A stretch of DNA of 64,000 nucleotides from Bacillota bacterium. Its GTDB lineage: Bacteria; Bacillota; Clostridia; Acetivibrionales; DTU013. Of the stretch, positions 1 through 7,282 are shown one piece after another. Under the pieces are notes generated by a model. That model was given only the letters and a program-made list of their open reading frames with translations. It did not search any database and was not told the DNA's origin. Every line of letters starts with the position of its first letter. The first letter of the stretch is position 1. Location of the stretch: NCBI GenBank assembly GCA_023426125.1, contig JAFABI010000055.1, positions 1-64,000 of the forward strand. The letters are read 5' to 3'. The translations under genes were made by a program, and so were the position numbers.

Positions 1-2
1 AA

Positions 3-386
3 AATGTTCAATTAACCTTCCATGACATTTATTATTTTGCGCTGAAGGGCGAGGATTTTGAGAAAGCGCATCAGATAGTGGAAAAGCTGAGACGTTTAGC
101 GCAACTCTTTGAGATGGGCGAATATCACGAAATATCATCAGGCCTTGAACTGGCGATGTTGGAGAAAGATTCCGACAGCTTCTTTGAGATTATGCAGCGA
201 TTATTAGGAAATATTGAAAGCATATCCGGCTTCACTAAATCTCCGTTATATTCCCACATGAAATTAAAACAGCCGAGCGAAGAATATTACGATGAAGTGC
301 GTCAGTCCCTTCTTGGCTGCTTAAAAGAGGAGCAGTGTGCGTTTGCGCAAGGAGACGAACGGTTTGATGCTTTGCTAGTAAAGTAA
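3..386 (+). CDS. C-terminal part of an unidentified protein (5' end outside window)
   Basis: The reading frame is open from the first complete codon of the window to a TAA at 384-386, so this is the last ~127 residues of a longer protein. An internal GTG at 78 is not a convincing start because coding continues upstream of it. The fragment is acidic and mostly helical in character (many Glu/Lys/Leu) and contains no motif I recognise. A strong terminator follows directly, so the gene ends a transcription unit. It could be the effector half of a regulator, but nothing visible proves that. Confidence 0.6.
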   Translation, partial: NVQLTFHDIYYFALKGEDFEKAHQIVEKLRRLAQLFEMGEYHEISSGLELAMLEKDSDSFFEIMQRLLGNIESISGFTKSPLYSHMKLKQPSEEYYDEVRQSLLGCLKEEQCAFAQGDERFDALLVK

Positions 387-391
387 AAATT

Positions 392-428
392 AGCGGCGAT
401 ATCACGATGATATTGCCGCCAATTTTTT
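392..428 (+). terminator. Rho-independent terminator after the first partial CDS
   Basis: An inverted repeat of about 14 bp with one G-U pair (arms around GGCGATATCA and TGATATTGCC) and a 3-nt loop is followed by AATTTTTT. It lies 6 bp after the stop codon at 386. Confidence 0.85.
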
Positions 429-514
429 GCTTATTCGGTCTTTCGCTTTTTCCGTGGGCCTCTCGGTATGGATTCCGGGCGTTGTTTCACGCCATTGGGA
501 AAGAAATCATAGCT

Positions 515-567
515 TAAATAAAGCAATAATCCGAACCCATCCCCAACGGGGACAAGGTTCGGATTAT
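515..567 (-). terminator. Terminator of the tRNA-Leu transcript
   Basis: Downstream of the tRNA on the minus strand lies a long hairpin with perfect 12-nt outer arms (ATAATCCGAACC / GGTTCGGATTAT) and a CCCC/GGGG inner stem, followed on the transcript by a short T-rich stretch. The outer arm sequence recurs at 1175-1227. Confidence 0.7.
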
Positions 568-574
568 CATGCTT

Positions 575-659
575 TGGTGCGGGCGACAGGACTTGAACCT
601 GCACGCCATACGGCACAAGATCCTAAATCTTGCACGTCTGCCAATTCCGCCACGCCCGC
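575..659 (-). tRNA. tRNA-Leu (anticodon UAG)
   Basis: The minus strand folds as a class II tRNA: acceptor GCGGGCG paired with CGCCCGC, discriminator A, and an encoded CCA at 577-575. The anticodon arm is CAAGA-TTTAGGA-TCTTG with anticodon TAG, followed by a long variable arm and a GGTTCAAGTCC T-arm. It reads CUA/CUN leucine codons. It is a single transcription unit between a consensus promoter and a terminator. Confidence 0.95.
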
Positions 660-674
660 ATGTTTGCAAAGTCA

Positions 675-703
675 ATTATAAAGCGGATTTCAGAGTTTGT
701 CAA
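675..703 (-). promoter_or_regulatory. Promoter of tRNA-Leu
   Basis: On the minus strand TTGACA (703-698) and TATAAT (680-675) are separated by exactly 17 bp, ending 15 bp before the tRNA 5' end. This is a perfect sigma-A consensus. Confidence 0.9.
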
Positions 704-829
704 GCTGCATGTTTCTTTGGATTATTAATATTGTTGTGAGTGGTAATTTATGTTATAGTGAATATGAATATCGTAAATATAAGGTAGGACAGAAGAATCA
801 TCCTCTTGTCTTGCGAATGGAGGATAAAA

Positions 830-1060
830 ATGAACCTCACCATCAAACCACTCACGCCGGAGCTTATGGCGGATTACTTCGACTTCTTCAACAACCGCGC
901 ATTTACCGACAATCCTCCGTGGGGAGGGTGTTATTGCACCGCTTTCCAAATGACCAAGGAAGAGGAAAAGACCGAATTGTACGACCAGGCGGAAGCATAT
1001 GGCGGCGGACAGGAAAACATTACTGCCCTACAGCTTCCGACCTCCACTGGAACGCCCTAA
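830..1060 (+). pseudogene. Truncated GNAT-type acetyltransferase remnant
   Basis: An ATG at 830 with a good ribosome binding site (GGAGG at 819-823) opens a protein whose first ~60 residues (MNLTIKPLTPELMADYFDFF, then a GGCYC motif) resemble the N-terminus of a family of GNAT acetyltransferases of roughly 150-200 residues. After about position 1018 the similarity stops and the frame ends at 1060 with unrelated residues, so the acetyl-CoA-binding core is absent. I read it as a gene cut by a deletion or recombination. The family assignment is from memory of the N-terminal motif. Confidence 0.6.
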
Positions 1061-1335
1061 AAATTATTGAGTTATTCAGTTTTAAGGGGTAAACACTGCT
1101 TCTTGATTGCCCAAAATCCTTGATTTTACTGGGTCTCTTGAATAAATGCTGTAGTACCACTCGCCCAAACACGCATAATCCGAACCACGAACGACAGCTA
1201 AAACCTGTTGGTGAAGGGTTCGGATATGTGCTATATTTCAAATGATTTTAGGGGCAAGCGGTCATGCTTGCTCCTTTGAATGTATTAACGTATAATTCTT
1301 TTAAGGGTAGATCCATTTCCCCGAAGAAGGTGATT

Positions 1336-2052
1336 ATGATTTTCAAGTCATTAATAAAGGTGGATAGCATCACTTGCGTTAGTAAAAACGATGGTATAGG
1401 TGCCTTGATTTTCATTGCTATCTATGCTGTTTTGAGCTACTTTGGATTAAAATGGATACTGAGGAATGAGCGTTATATTTATTATCAAATCGTAGCCCAA
1501 TTGATATGGCTGGCCGTGATTGTCATAATTGTTATTTTCAGAAAGCAAGGGCTGTCCAGCTTGGGATTTAATAAGGAGCCGGTTCCATACATTGCAGTTG
1601 CCGCCTTTACCGTTATCGCGATTGCATATGCAATATGGCAAAGTAACTATGATCTAATTGGAAGATGGTTTTTCTATCTTATCGCCGTAGGCGGTCTTGA
1701 AGAAGTGCTGTTTCGCGGCTTTGCATATCCCAGAGTGGCAAAATTACTTAACAGCCCATGGTCGGCGCTTATCTTGACCGGATTATTGTTTGGCGCAATG
1801 CATCAAATAGCACCTATGATATGGAACAACGCACCGTGGTATGGAGTATTTAGCCAGTTAGGCGGAGGACTGATAGGAACCTTATTTTTCTTGCTTATTT
1901 ACGCATCTACAGGAAATATTACGAATGCGATTTTAGTCCATGCGGCATTGGATTTTTCTGCGAATGTTCCTTTTCTTGGAATACTGAGCATTCTCTACAT
2001 TGTTATTTTATTCGTATTTAAGAAACGAAAGAGAATTAAAAAATCCTATTGA
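1336..2052 (+). CDS. CPBP-family (CAAX-like) intramembrane metalloprotease
   Basis: A 238-residue polytopic membrane protein with the three CPBP/Abi signature motifs: EEVLFRG (Glu122, Glu123, Arg127), a second motif with His156 in LLFGAMH, and a third with His202 and Asp206 (LVHAALD). These polar residues form the proposed catalytic site inside the membrane. The family includes CAAX prenyl proteases and bacteriocin-immunity proteins; the substrate here is unknown. ATG 1336 is chosen because GAAGAAGG lies 5 bp upstream; the frame is open back to 1264 without a ribosome site. It ends in a basic KKRKRIKK tail, probably cytoplasmic. The stop codon overlaps the promoter of the next gene. Confidence 0.85.
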   Translation: MIFKSLIKVDSITCVSKNDGIGALIFIAIYAVLSYFGLKWILRNERYIYYQIVAQLIWLAVIVIIVIFRKQGLSSLGFNKEPVPYIAVAAFTVIAIAYAIWQSNYDLIGRWFFYLIAVGGLEEVLFRGFAYPRVAKLLNSPWSALILTGLLFGAMHQIAPMIWNNAPWYGVFSQLGGGLIGTLFFLLIYASTGNITNAILVHAALDFSANVPFLGILSILYIVILFVFKKRKRIKKSY

Positions 2053-2079
2053 CTACCACCTTGGGGGTTGGCTTATAAT
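2049..2079 (+). promoter_or_regulatory. MerR-type promoter/operator with 19-bp spacer
   Basis: TTGACT (2049-2054) and TATAAT (2074-2079) are separated by 19 bp, the over-long spacing typical of promoters activated by MerR-family proteins. Inside the spacer is a 14-bp dyad, ACCACCTTGGGGGT, with one mismatch. The -35 overlaps the stop codon of the protease gene, and the promoter reads into the MerR gene at 2098, so autoregulation is likely. Confidence 0.8.
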
Positions 2080-2097
2080 TTTATCGAGGTGATAATT

Positions 2098-2979
2098 ATG
2101 TTGATAAATGAGGTCAGTATAGAAACTGGCTTAACCAAAAAAGCGATTGAATATTATTCCGATCAAGGGTTGGTCTTTCCCCCTATTTTAGAAAACGGTT
2201 ACCGGGCATTTGGTGAAACTGATATTGAACGGCTGAAAAAAATATCTATCCTCCGTAAACTTGGAATCAGTACGAATGAAATCAAAACAGTTCTCGAAGA
2301 TAAAACAGGATGCGCCTTACAGAAACTATCCGTTCAGAAAGAACTGAAGGTTCAAAGGGAACAGGCAAAGAAAGCAATTCTTAATAAACTTAGTTCCGGG
2401 ACAAGTTATTCCGAAATTGATGTTGAACTAAAAGCAATTGAAGAAAGCTCGACAATTACTGAGAAGATATTAGAAGCTTTTCCTGGATATTATGGAAGAT
2501 TTATCTGCCTGCATTTTGCCCGGTTCTTAAATGAACCAATCGTAACGGACAAGCAAAAATCCGCATACGAGAAAATCATAGCTTTCTTAGATAATGTCCC
2601 TTCGCTTACCCTTCCAGAAAATTTGCAGGATTATCTCATGGAGAATACAAAACACATTGGCACGGAACAAATTACCGACATGATGGAACGCACCAAAAAA
2701 TCAATTGAGCATCCCGATGATTTTCTATCGGACAACAAAGAAATACTTGAACAATATTTAGCAATAAAGCAATCAGATGAGTACAAAAATTCACCCATGT
2801 ATCAAATTCAGTCTTTGTTAAAAGAGTTTAACATCACAAGCGGCTATTATGATGTGTTTATTCCTGCGTTAAAAGAACTAAGTCCCTCGTATGCTGAATA
2901 TTATAAACAACTGGAAATAGCAAATGAAAAGCTTCTTGCTCAATACCCCGATATTGCACGATTGGAGAATCAGAGCTAA
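2098..2979 (+). CDS. MerR-family transcriptional regulator with large effector domain
   Basis: A 293-residue protein. Residues 1-70 are a MerR winged helix-turn-helix: a recognition helix region (VSIETGLTKKAIEYYSDQGL), a wing ending NGYRAFGETD, and LRKLGISTNEIK. A coiled-coil dimerisation helix follows (about 75-115, rich in Gln/Lys/Glu). The C-terminal ~170 residues are an unrecognised helical domain that presumably binds the inducer. ATG 2098 is preceded by GAGGTGATAATT. Its own promoter has the 19-bp spacer and dyad expected for this family. The ligand cannot be told from sequence; the upstream CPBP protease is the obvious neighbour to test as a target. Confidence 0.85.
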   Translation: MLINEVSIETGLTKKAIEYYSDQGLVFPPILENGYRAFGETDIERLKKISILRKLGISTNEIKTVLEDKTGCALQKLSVQKELKVQREQAKKAILNKLSSGTSYSEIDVELKAIEESSTITEKILEAFPGYYGRFICLHFARFLNEPIVTDKQKSAYEKIIAFLDNVPSLTLPENLQDYLMENTKHIGTEQITDMMERTKKSIEHPDDFLSDNKEILEQYLAIKQSDEYKNSPMYQIQSLLKEFNITSGYYDVFIPALKELSPSYAEYYKQLEIANEKLLAQYPDIARLENQS

Positions 2980-3109
2980 TGGGCGGCATTGTACAAACAG
3001 GCTCAATGCTGCTCCAAACAAATAGCAAAAAGCTACGGGGTTGTGCTATATTAATATTATAAGTATAAGCGAATTGAGGGTGGAACTATAGGAATGAGGA
3101 AATAGATTA

Positions 3110-3703
3110 GTGATCAACAAAAATATCCGTATCAGAAAAATGGCAGATTACGACCGCAATGTTTATAATGAAGTGGCAAGTGTTTTTGTGGATGCGTATT
3201 ACAAGGATTTGCATAATCTCACAAAGAATAAAGAAAAACTAAAAAATGCATTCAAAAACACTTTTTGCCCTGACATTTTCTTTTTGGCTGAATTAGAGGG
3301 GGAAATTGTTGGCATGCTTGCATGCGCAAATAACCAGAAACGGGCCATGAACATAGAAAAAGCAAGCATGAAAAAGCATCTTGGTTTTATAGTAGGCACT
3401 TTGGCGTACTATTTCCTGCGCAACCAGTTTAACGCACCTTTAACTTATCCAGATGAGACAGGATACATTGAGTGCGTGGCCACAATTGAAAAAGCTCGTG
3501 GAAAAGGGGTCGGAACGGCGCTACTGCAGCATGTTATGCACGAACTGCCCTATCGTCGATTAATACTCGAAGTGGTTGATACCAATCAAACTGCTTATCA
3601 GCTATATAAAAAAGTTGGATTTTCAGAGCTTCAACGAAAGCCTGTGAAATATCCAAAACTTAAGGGCTTTCGTAAAAAGATTTACATGAGCTGGGCAAAA
3701 TAG
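3110..3703 (+). CDS. GNAT-family N-acetyltransferase
   Basis: A 197-residue protein with the GNAT fold: strand residues IECVATIEKARGKGVGTALL contain motif A (R-G-K-G-V-G) that binds the acetyl-CoA pyrophosphate, followed by LILEVVDTNQTAYQLYKKVGF, the motif B region typical of the superfamily. The substrate is unknown. The start is GTG 3110 with GAATGAGGA upstream. It appears complete, ending in a conserved-looking YMSWAK tail, but only 13 bp past its stop lies the broken end of a MerR gene on the other strand, so this is a recombination boundary. Confidence 0.85.
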   Translation: MINKNIRIRKMADYDRNVYNEVASVFVDAYYKDLHNLTKNKEKLKNAFKNTFCPDIFFLAELEGEIVGMLACANNQKRAMNIEKASMKKHLGFIVGTLAYYFLRNQFNAPLTYPDETGYIECVATIEKARGKGVGTALLQHVMHELPYRRLILEVVDTNQTAYQLYKKVGFSELQRKPVKYPKLKGFRKKIYMSWAK

Positions 3704-3874
3704 GTCAACGGGCATTTGTTCAAGCCTTTTCACGGTAGTTTCATCATAAAGCCTATATGCGTAACCATCGCTTCTTACTCTTTTAATAAGTCCCATATCC
3801 TCGTAATAACGTAACGTCCGGGCTGTTATGTCGTATTTGTCCGAAACATCTTTGCTTTTTATTAAGTTGTCCAT
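3623..3874 (-). pseudogene. MerR-family regulator truncated after the DNA-binding domain
   Basis: From ATG 3874 the first ~53 residues are a clean MerR head: a helix-turn-helix (SKDVSDKYDITARTLRYYED, then MGLIKRVR) and a wing ending YRLYDETTVKRL. Homology stops near 3716 and the frame then runs antisense through the 3' end of the acetyltransferase gene to a stop at 3623, giving ~30 unrelated residues. The dimerisation helix and effector domain are missing. The ribosome site (AAAGGAG) and promoter are intact, so a short DNA-binding fragment may still be made. Confidence 0.75.
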
Positions 3875-3914
3875 GAATTCATTTCTCCTTTGGAACTATC
3901 TTTATTATAACACA

Positions 3915-3945
3915 ATAATAATCGCTTCTCCAAAGGAGGAGTCAA
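3915..3945 (-). promoter_or_regulatory. MerR-type promoter upstream of the truncated regulator
   Basis: On the minus strand TTGACT (3945-3940) and TATTAT (3920-3915) are 19 bp apart, with the perfect dyad CTCCTTTGGAG centred in the spacer. This is the same architecture as the promoter at 2049-2079 but with a different operator sequence. Confidence 0.75.
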
Positions 3946-4040
3946 GAGGTAAATGAAATTTTTGTAAAATTAGTTTTCACTTTATATAATCTGTATTAAA
4001 AAAAACCCCAATCTACCAAAAAACATAGTATCTTACAAAA

Positions 4041-4078
4041 AAGTGCGTACTTGCTCATCTTAAAAATCGGTGTATATT
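4041..4078 (+). promoter_or_regulatory. Candidate promoter and operator of the ABC/LanC-like cluster
   Basis: TTGCTC (4051-4056), a 16-bp spacer and TATATT (4073-4078) precede the cluster by about 90 bp. A near-palindrome AAGTGCGTACTT (4041-4052) overlaps the -35 hexamer and could be a repressor site. The rest of 3950-4165 is AT-rich with no other recognised signal. Confidence 0.45.
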
Positions 4079-4165
4079 TAAGTCATATCATACTATTCAT
4101 ATCGATTATATATGATTTGAAAGGTTTTGATAAATATAAACATTAAATTTTGGAGGAACCGGACC

Positions 4166-5011
4166 ATGAAAAAATTATCGGCACTCGTCCTTGCGCTGGT
4201 ACTGGCGCTGTCTTTTGCCGCTTGCGGCGGCAACAATAACAATTCTTCTTCCGATCCGGCGAGTATATCGGGTGAGCCAAAGACGCTTACGATAGGTCTC
4301 GCAAACGGCATTGCCAGGATTAGCTATCTGGATGAGAAAGGGAACTGGCAAGGCTACGATTACGAGGTACTGCTCAAAGTCGATGAATTATTGCCCCAGT
4401 ATGTTTTTAAGTACGATCCTCTCACTGATTTCGCAGCCGCATTCACTGGTTTAGACACGAAAAAATACGATTTCCTTTCTTTTCATTTAGGTTGGAACAC
4501 CGAACGCGAAGAAAAGTATCTTTATGGCAATACAAGTTTCTATGAGAATGCCGGATTGGGGTTGAATATAAAGAAAGGCTCCAAAATCGTGGTAAACAGC
4601 GAGGAGGAGCTTGGAGGGCTGAAAATTTCCGTACCCCCGGGAGTTTCTTTTGCCGGCGATGTTGAGAAGTTTAACAAAGAGCATCCTGACAATCCAATTG
4701 ATGTTGTGTGGAACACCGGAACTGTGGAGCAGCAGCTTGCCGACCTGCAAAGCGGAGCTTTTGACGGACTTTTTGGCACCCCGGACAATAACGCATCCTT
4801 AAAAGAGGCATACGGTGATGTATTTGATACAACCGGAAAGAATCTATTTTACGATGCATCCAAAAAGAACGGTACGTATTTTTTGTTTAACTATGGCAAC
4901 GAAAGTCTTAGAGATGAGATCGACGGCGCTATAACAAAGCTGCTTGAGGACGGTACTCTCAGCGAGCTTTCCAAAGAGATTTTCGGGATTGACGTCACCG
5001 CAAAACCATAA
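4166..5011 (+). CDS. Polar amino acid ABC transporter, substrate-binding lipoprotein
   Basis: A 281-residue family-3 solute-binding protein. It has a lipoprotein signal peptide (MKKLSALVLALVLALSFAAC; lipobox cysteine at residue 20) and an Asn/Ser linker. The mature domain starts TLTIGLANG and contains the typical GYDYEVLLKV segment, KYDFLSFHLGWNTEREEKYL, and a GTVEQQLADLQSGAFDGLFG ligand-closing region. ATG 4166 follows GGAGGA by 8 bp. It is the first gene of an importer with two permeases and an ATPase, so it probably captures an amino acid, small peptide or modified amino acid outside the membrane. The ligand is not predictable here. Confidence 0.9.
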   Translation: MKKLSALVLALVLALSFAACGGNNNNSSSDPASISGEPKTLTIGLANGIARISYLDEKGNWQGYDYEVLLKVDELLPQYVFKYDPLTDFAAAFTGLDTKKYDFLSFHLGWNTEREEKYLYGNTSFYENAGLGLNIKKGSKIVVNSEEELGGLKISVPPGVSFAGDVEKFNKEHPDNPIDVVWNTGTVEQQLADLQSGAFDGLFGTPDNNASLKEAYGDVFDTTGKNLFYDASKKNGTYFLFNYGNESLRDEIDGAITKLLEDGTLSELSKEIFGIDVTAKP

Positions 5012-5031
5012 TTCACAGAAAAAGGTGCAAT

Positions 5032-5076
5032 AATCTCTTTCATCCCTGGGGTTGAGCTACCGGGGTAAAAGAGATT
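5032..5076 (+). promoter_or_regulatory. Intercistronic hairpin between binding protein and permease genes
   Basis: Perfect 9-nt arms AATCTCTTT / AAAGAGATT flank a GC-rich inner part, with no T-tract. Such hairpins after a binding-protein gene commonly stabilise its mRNA so that it is made in excess over the permeases. Confidence 0.55.
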
Positions 5077-5092
5077 TAGGAGGACGCTGCTT

Positions 5093-5788
5093 ATGTTTGA
5101 GCGAATAATTGAGTATTTTCCCAAGATATTGTCCAAATTCCCCATTTCGTTCTATATCGTGGTTGTTTCGACCTCCTTAGCGCTCGTTCTGGGAACGATA
5201 TTGGCTTTGATACGCATCCGGAAAATACCGGTGCTGCATCAATTGGCAGGTGTGTACATATCATTCGTAAGAGGGACTCCAATTTTAGTTCAACTCTTTT
5301 TGGTTTATTACGGTATACCGCTGCTCTCACTCTCGATATTTGGCAAAGACATCACGCTGGAATGGAACAAACTGATTTTTGTTTTTATCGCATATGGCCT
5401 GAATGAAGCCGGTTTTTTAGCTGAAAATATTCGCGCGGCCATACAGTCTGTATCTCACGGACAAACCGAAGCTGGATATATGGTTGGGCTGACAGGCACG
5501 CAAACCTTTTTCAGGATCGTATTTCCGCAAGCTTTCAGAGTGCTGCTGCCAGGACTCAGTGCCATGGTGGTAGGAATGCTGCCGGCCACCGCACTTGCCT
5601 ATCTGTTAGGCGTATTGGATATGATGGGCATGGTCACAGCCATAAGTTATAGTTCTCATCATTCACTGGAGGGCTATATTGATACGGCAATCATCTTTGT
5701 CGCAGCCAGTATCCTCCTGGAAAAAGTTTTCGGAAGGATGATCAAAAAATTAGATTACGGAAAGACCGCTGCAGGTAAGTCATCATGA
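5093..5788 (+). CDS. Amino acid ABC transporter permease 1
   Basis: A 231-residue membrane protein of the HisM/GlnP type with about five transmembrane segments. The SFVRGTPILVQLFLVYYGIP segment is characteristic of polar amino acid permeases. The EAA loop that contacts the ATPase is QTEAGYMVGLTGTQTFFRIV followed by FPQA. It is preceded by AGGAGG and overlaps the next permease by the ATGA tetranucleotide, so the two are translationally coupled and probably form a heterodimeric channel. Confidence 0.92.
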   Translation: MFERIIEYFPKILSKFPISFYIVVVSTSLALVLGTILALIRIRKIPVLHQLAGVYISFVRGTPILVQLFLVYYGIPLLSLSIFGKDITLEWNKLIFVFIAYGLNEAGFLAENIRAAIQSVSHGQTEAGYMVGLTGTQTFFRIVFPQAFRVLLPGLSAMVVGMLPATALAYLLGVLDMMGMVTAISYSSHHSLEGYIDTAIIFVAASILLEKVFGRMIKKLDYGKTAAGKSS

Positions 5789-6501
5789 ATATAAAACCTA
5801 GATTTATCATTGATTGCTTTAAAAGCGCAGTTTCCTATATACCAACCACCCTGTTCATAACTGTGTCGGTGGTTTTGATCGGGCTTGTATTCGGAGTACT
5901 TATTGCCGCGCTCAGAACTTATCGCAAACCTGTTCTCTCGCATGCCGCGGATGCGTATGTTGTCATTTTTAAGGCGATTCCGATTAACCTGCTGATCGTT
6001 ATATCGAGCATGCTCTTCACAACACACTTTGACAGCATCGCACAGTTTTTTCATCTGAATGTCGGCATAAGAGATGTCAACCGGGTTTATCTTGGCATAT
6101 TTGCGCTCTCCTTACCTTCCATTGTTCAGATGAGCGAATTCATACGGGGCTCGCTGCTGTCTATAGACGAAGGGCAGTTTGAGGCCGGCTATACCGTCGG
6201 CTTGTCTTTTTTTCAAACGTTCCGCCGTATTGTCTTTCCTCAGATGATGTTGGTGTTTATACCGTCCCTGACGGGAATCGTAATAGCGTTGATGAAAGCA
6301 ACTTCGCTTGTGATTCTGCTGGGGGTTCTCGATGTGCTCAATGGGGCGTTAAAATACGCCAATATCTCTTATTGTTACTTTGAAGCGTATTTGGCAGCCG
6401 CGTTAGTTTATTGGGGGCTTAGTACCATCATTCAATTCCTGGGCAAAATTACAGAAAAAAGACTGGGCAAATATAGGAAGGAGACTGCATGGTTGAAATA
6501 A
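5785..6501 (+). CDS. Amino acid ABC transporter permease 2
   Basis: A 238-residue paralogue of the preceding permease. Its EAA loop is EGQFEAGYTVGLSFFQTFRR then IVFPQM. The region that is usually RGTP in this family reads FKAIPINLLIVISS, a departure that may reflect an unusual substrate or simple drift. The start overlaps the previous stop (ATGA) and its 3' end overlaps the ATPase start by 13 bp. Confidence 0.9.
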   Translation: MNIKPRFIIDCFKSAVSYIPTTLFITVSVVLIGLVFGVLIAALRTYRKPVLSHAADAYVVIFKAIPINLLIVISSMLFTTHFDSIAQFFHLNVGIRDVNRVYLGIFALSLPSIVQMSEFIRGSLLSIDEGQFEAGYTVGLSFFQTFRRIVFPQMMLVFIPSLTGIVIALMKATSLVILLGVLDVLNGALKYANISYCYFEAYLAAALVYWGLSTIIQFLGKITEKRLGKYRKETAWLK

Positions 6502-7241
6502 AAAATGTGCATAAGAACTTTGGCCGTAATAAGATTCTGAAAGGTGTCGATATTCACGTCGACGATGGCGAGGTTGTCGTTATATTAGGCGCCAGCGGAT
6601 CGGGAAAAACGACCCTGCTGAGATGCATCAGTTTTTTGGAAAAAGCGGAGCAGGGCGCCCTTACGATTGATGACAGAACAGTAGATTTTAATAAAGCAAA
6701 AAAACAAGAGATCCTTGAATTTCGAAAAAAAATCGCTTTTGTATTTCAGAATTTCAACCTTTTCAACAACAGGACGGCACTGCAAAATGTGACAGAAGGA
6801 TTGATTGTTGCGCGAAAGATTCCAAAGGATAAAGCAATCGCCGCCGCAAAGAGCGCGCTGGAAAAGGTTGGGCTTTCAGACCGCAACGACTATTATCCGT
6901 CGCAGCTTTCCGGCGGACAGCAGCAGCGCGTTGCTATTGCAAGAGCGGTCGCGCTCAGCCCGGAGATAATTTTGTTCGATGAGCCGACGTCCGCTCTGGA
7001 CCCAGAATTGATCGGTGAGACATTATCGCTGATCAAAAAGATTGCCAAAGAGGGTATTACGATGATTATCGTGACGCACGAGATTTCATTTGCTTCCGAG
7101 GTTGCAACCAAAGTCGTTTTTATGGACGATGGGCTCGTTGTGGAGGAGGGGCCTCCCAACGAGGTATTGGTCAGGCCGCGGGAAGAACGCACCAAGCAGT
7201 TTTTAAAAAGGATACTGCATCCCGTCGAATACAATATATGA
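6489..7241 (+). CDS. Amino acid ABC transporter ATP-binding protein
   Basis: A 250-residue ABC ATPase with Walker A GASGSGKTTLL, Q-loop FVFQNFNLF, signature LSGGQQQRVAIARA, Walker B ILFDEPTSALDPE and H-loop IVTHE, so it should be active. It is closest to GlnQ/HisP-type proteins. GAAGGAG sits 5 bp before the ATG, inside the 3' end of the permease gene. It completes a full importer; the next four genes on the same strand belong to the same transcription unit by spacing. Confidence 0.93.
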   Translation: MVEIKNVHKNFGRNKILKGVDIHVDDGEVVVILGASGSGKTTLLRCISFLEKAEQGALTIDDRTVDFNKAKKQEILEFRKKIAFVFQNFNLFNNRTALQNVTEGLIVARKIPKDKAIAAAKSALEKVGLSDRNDYYPSQLSGGQQQRVAIARAVALSPEIILFDEPTSALDPELIGETLSLIKKIAKEGITMIIVTHEISFASEVATKVVFMDDGLVVEEGPPNEVLVRPREERTKQFLKRILHPVEYNI

Positions 7242-7282
7242 TGCCAAAAATATTTCGCTGTAGTAGTAGAAAGGAAAAATCA

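Noticed and set aside
427..681. Open frame of 84 codons covering the tRNA-Leu region
   Set aside because: It lies across the tRNA gene and its terminator on the opposite strand; no ribosome site.
1020..1241. 73-codon minus-strand frame after the broken acetyltransferase
   Set aside because: No ribosome site and it overlaps repeat-like hairpin sequence; I could not assign any family.
7238..7282. Extended N-terminus for the LanC-like protein
   Set aside because: The ATG at 7238 overlaps the ATPase stop and has no ribosome site of its own; ATG 7283 has GAAAGGA.
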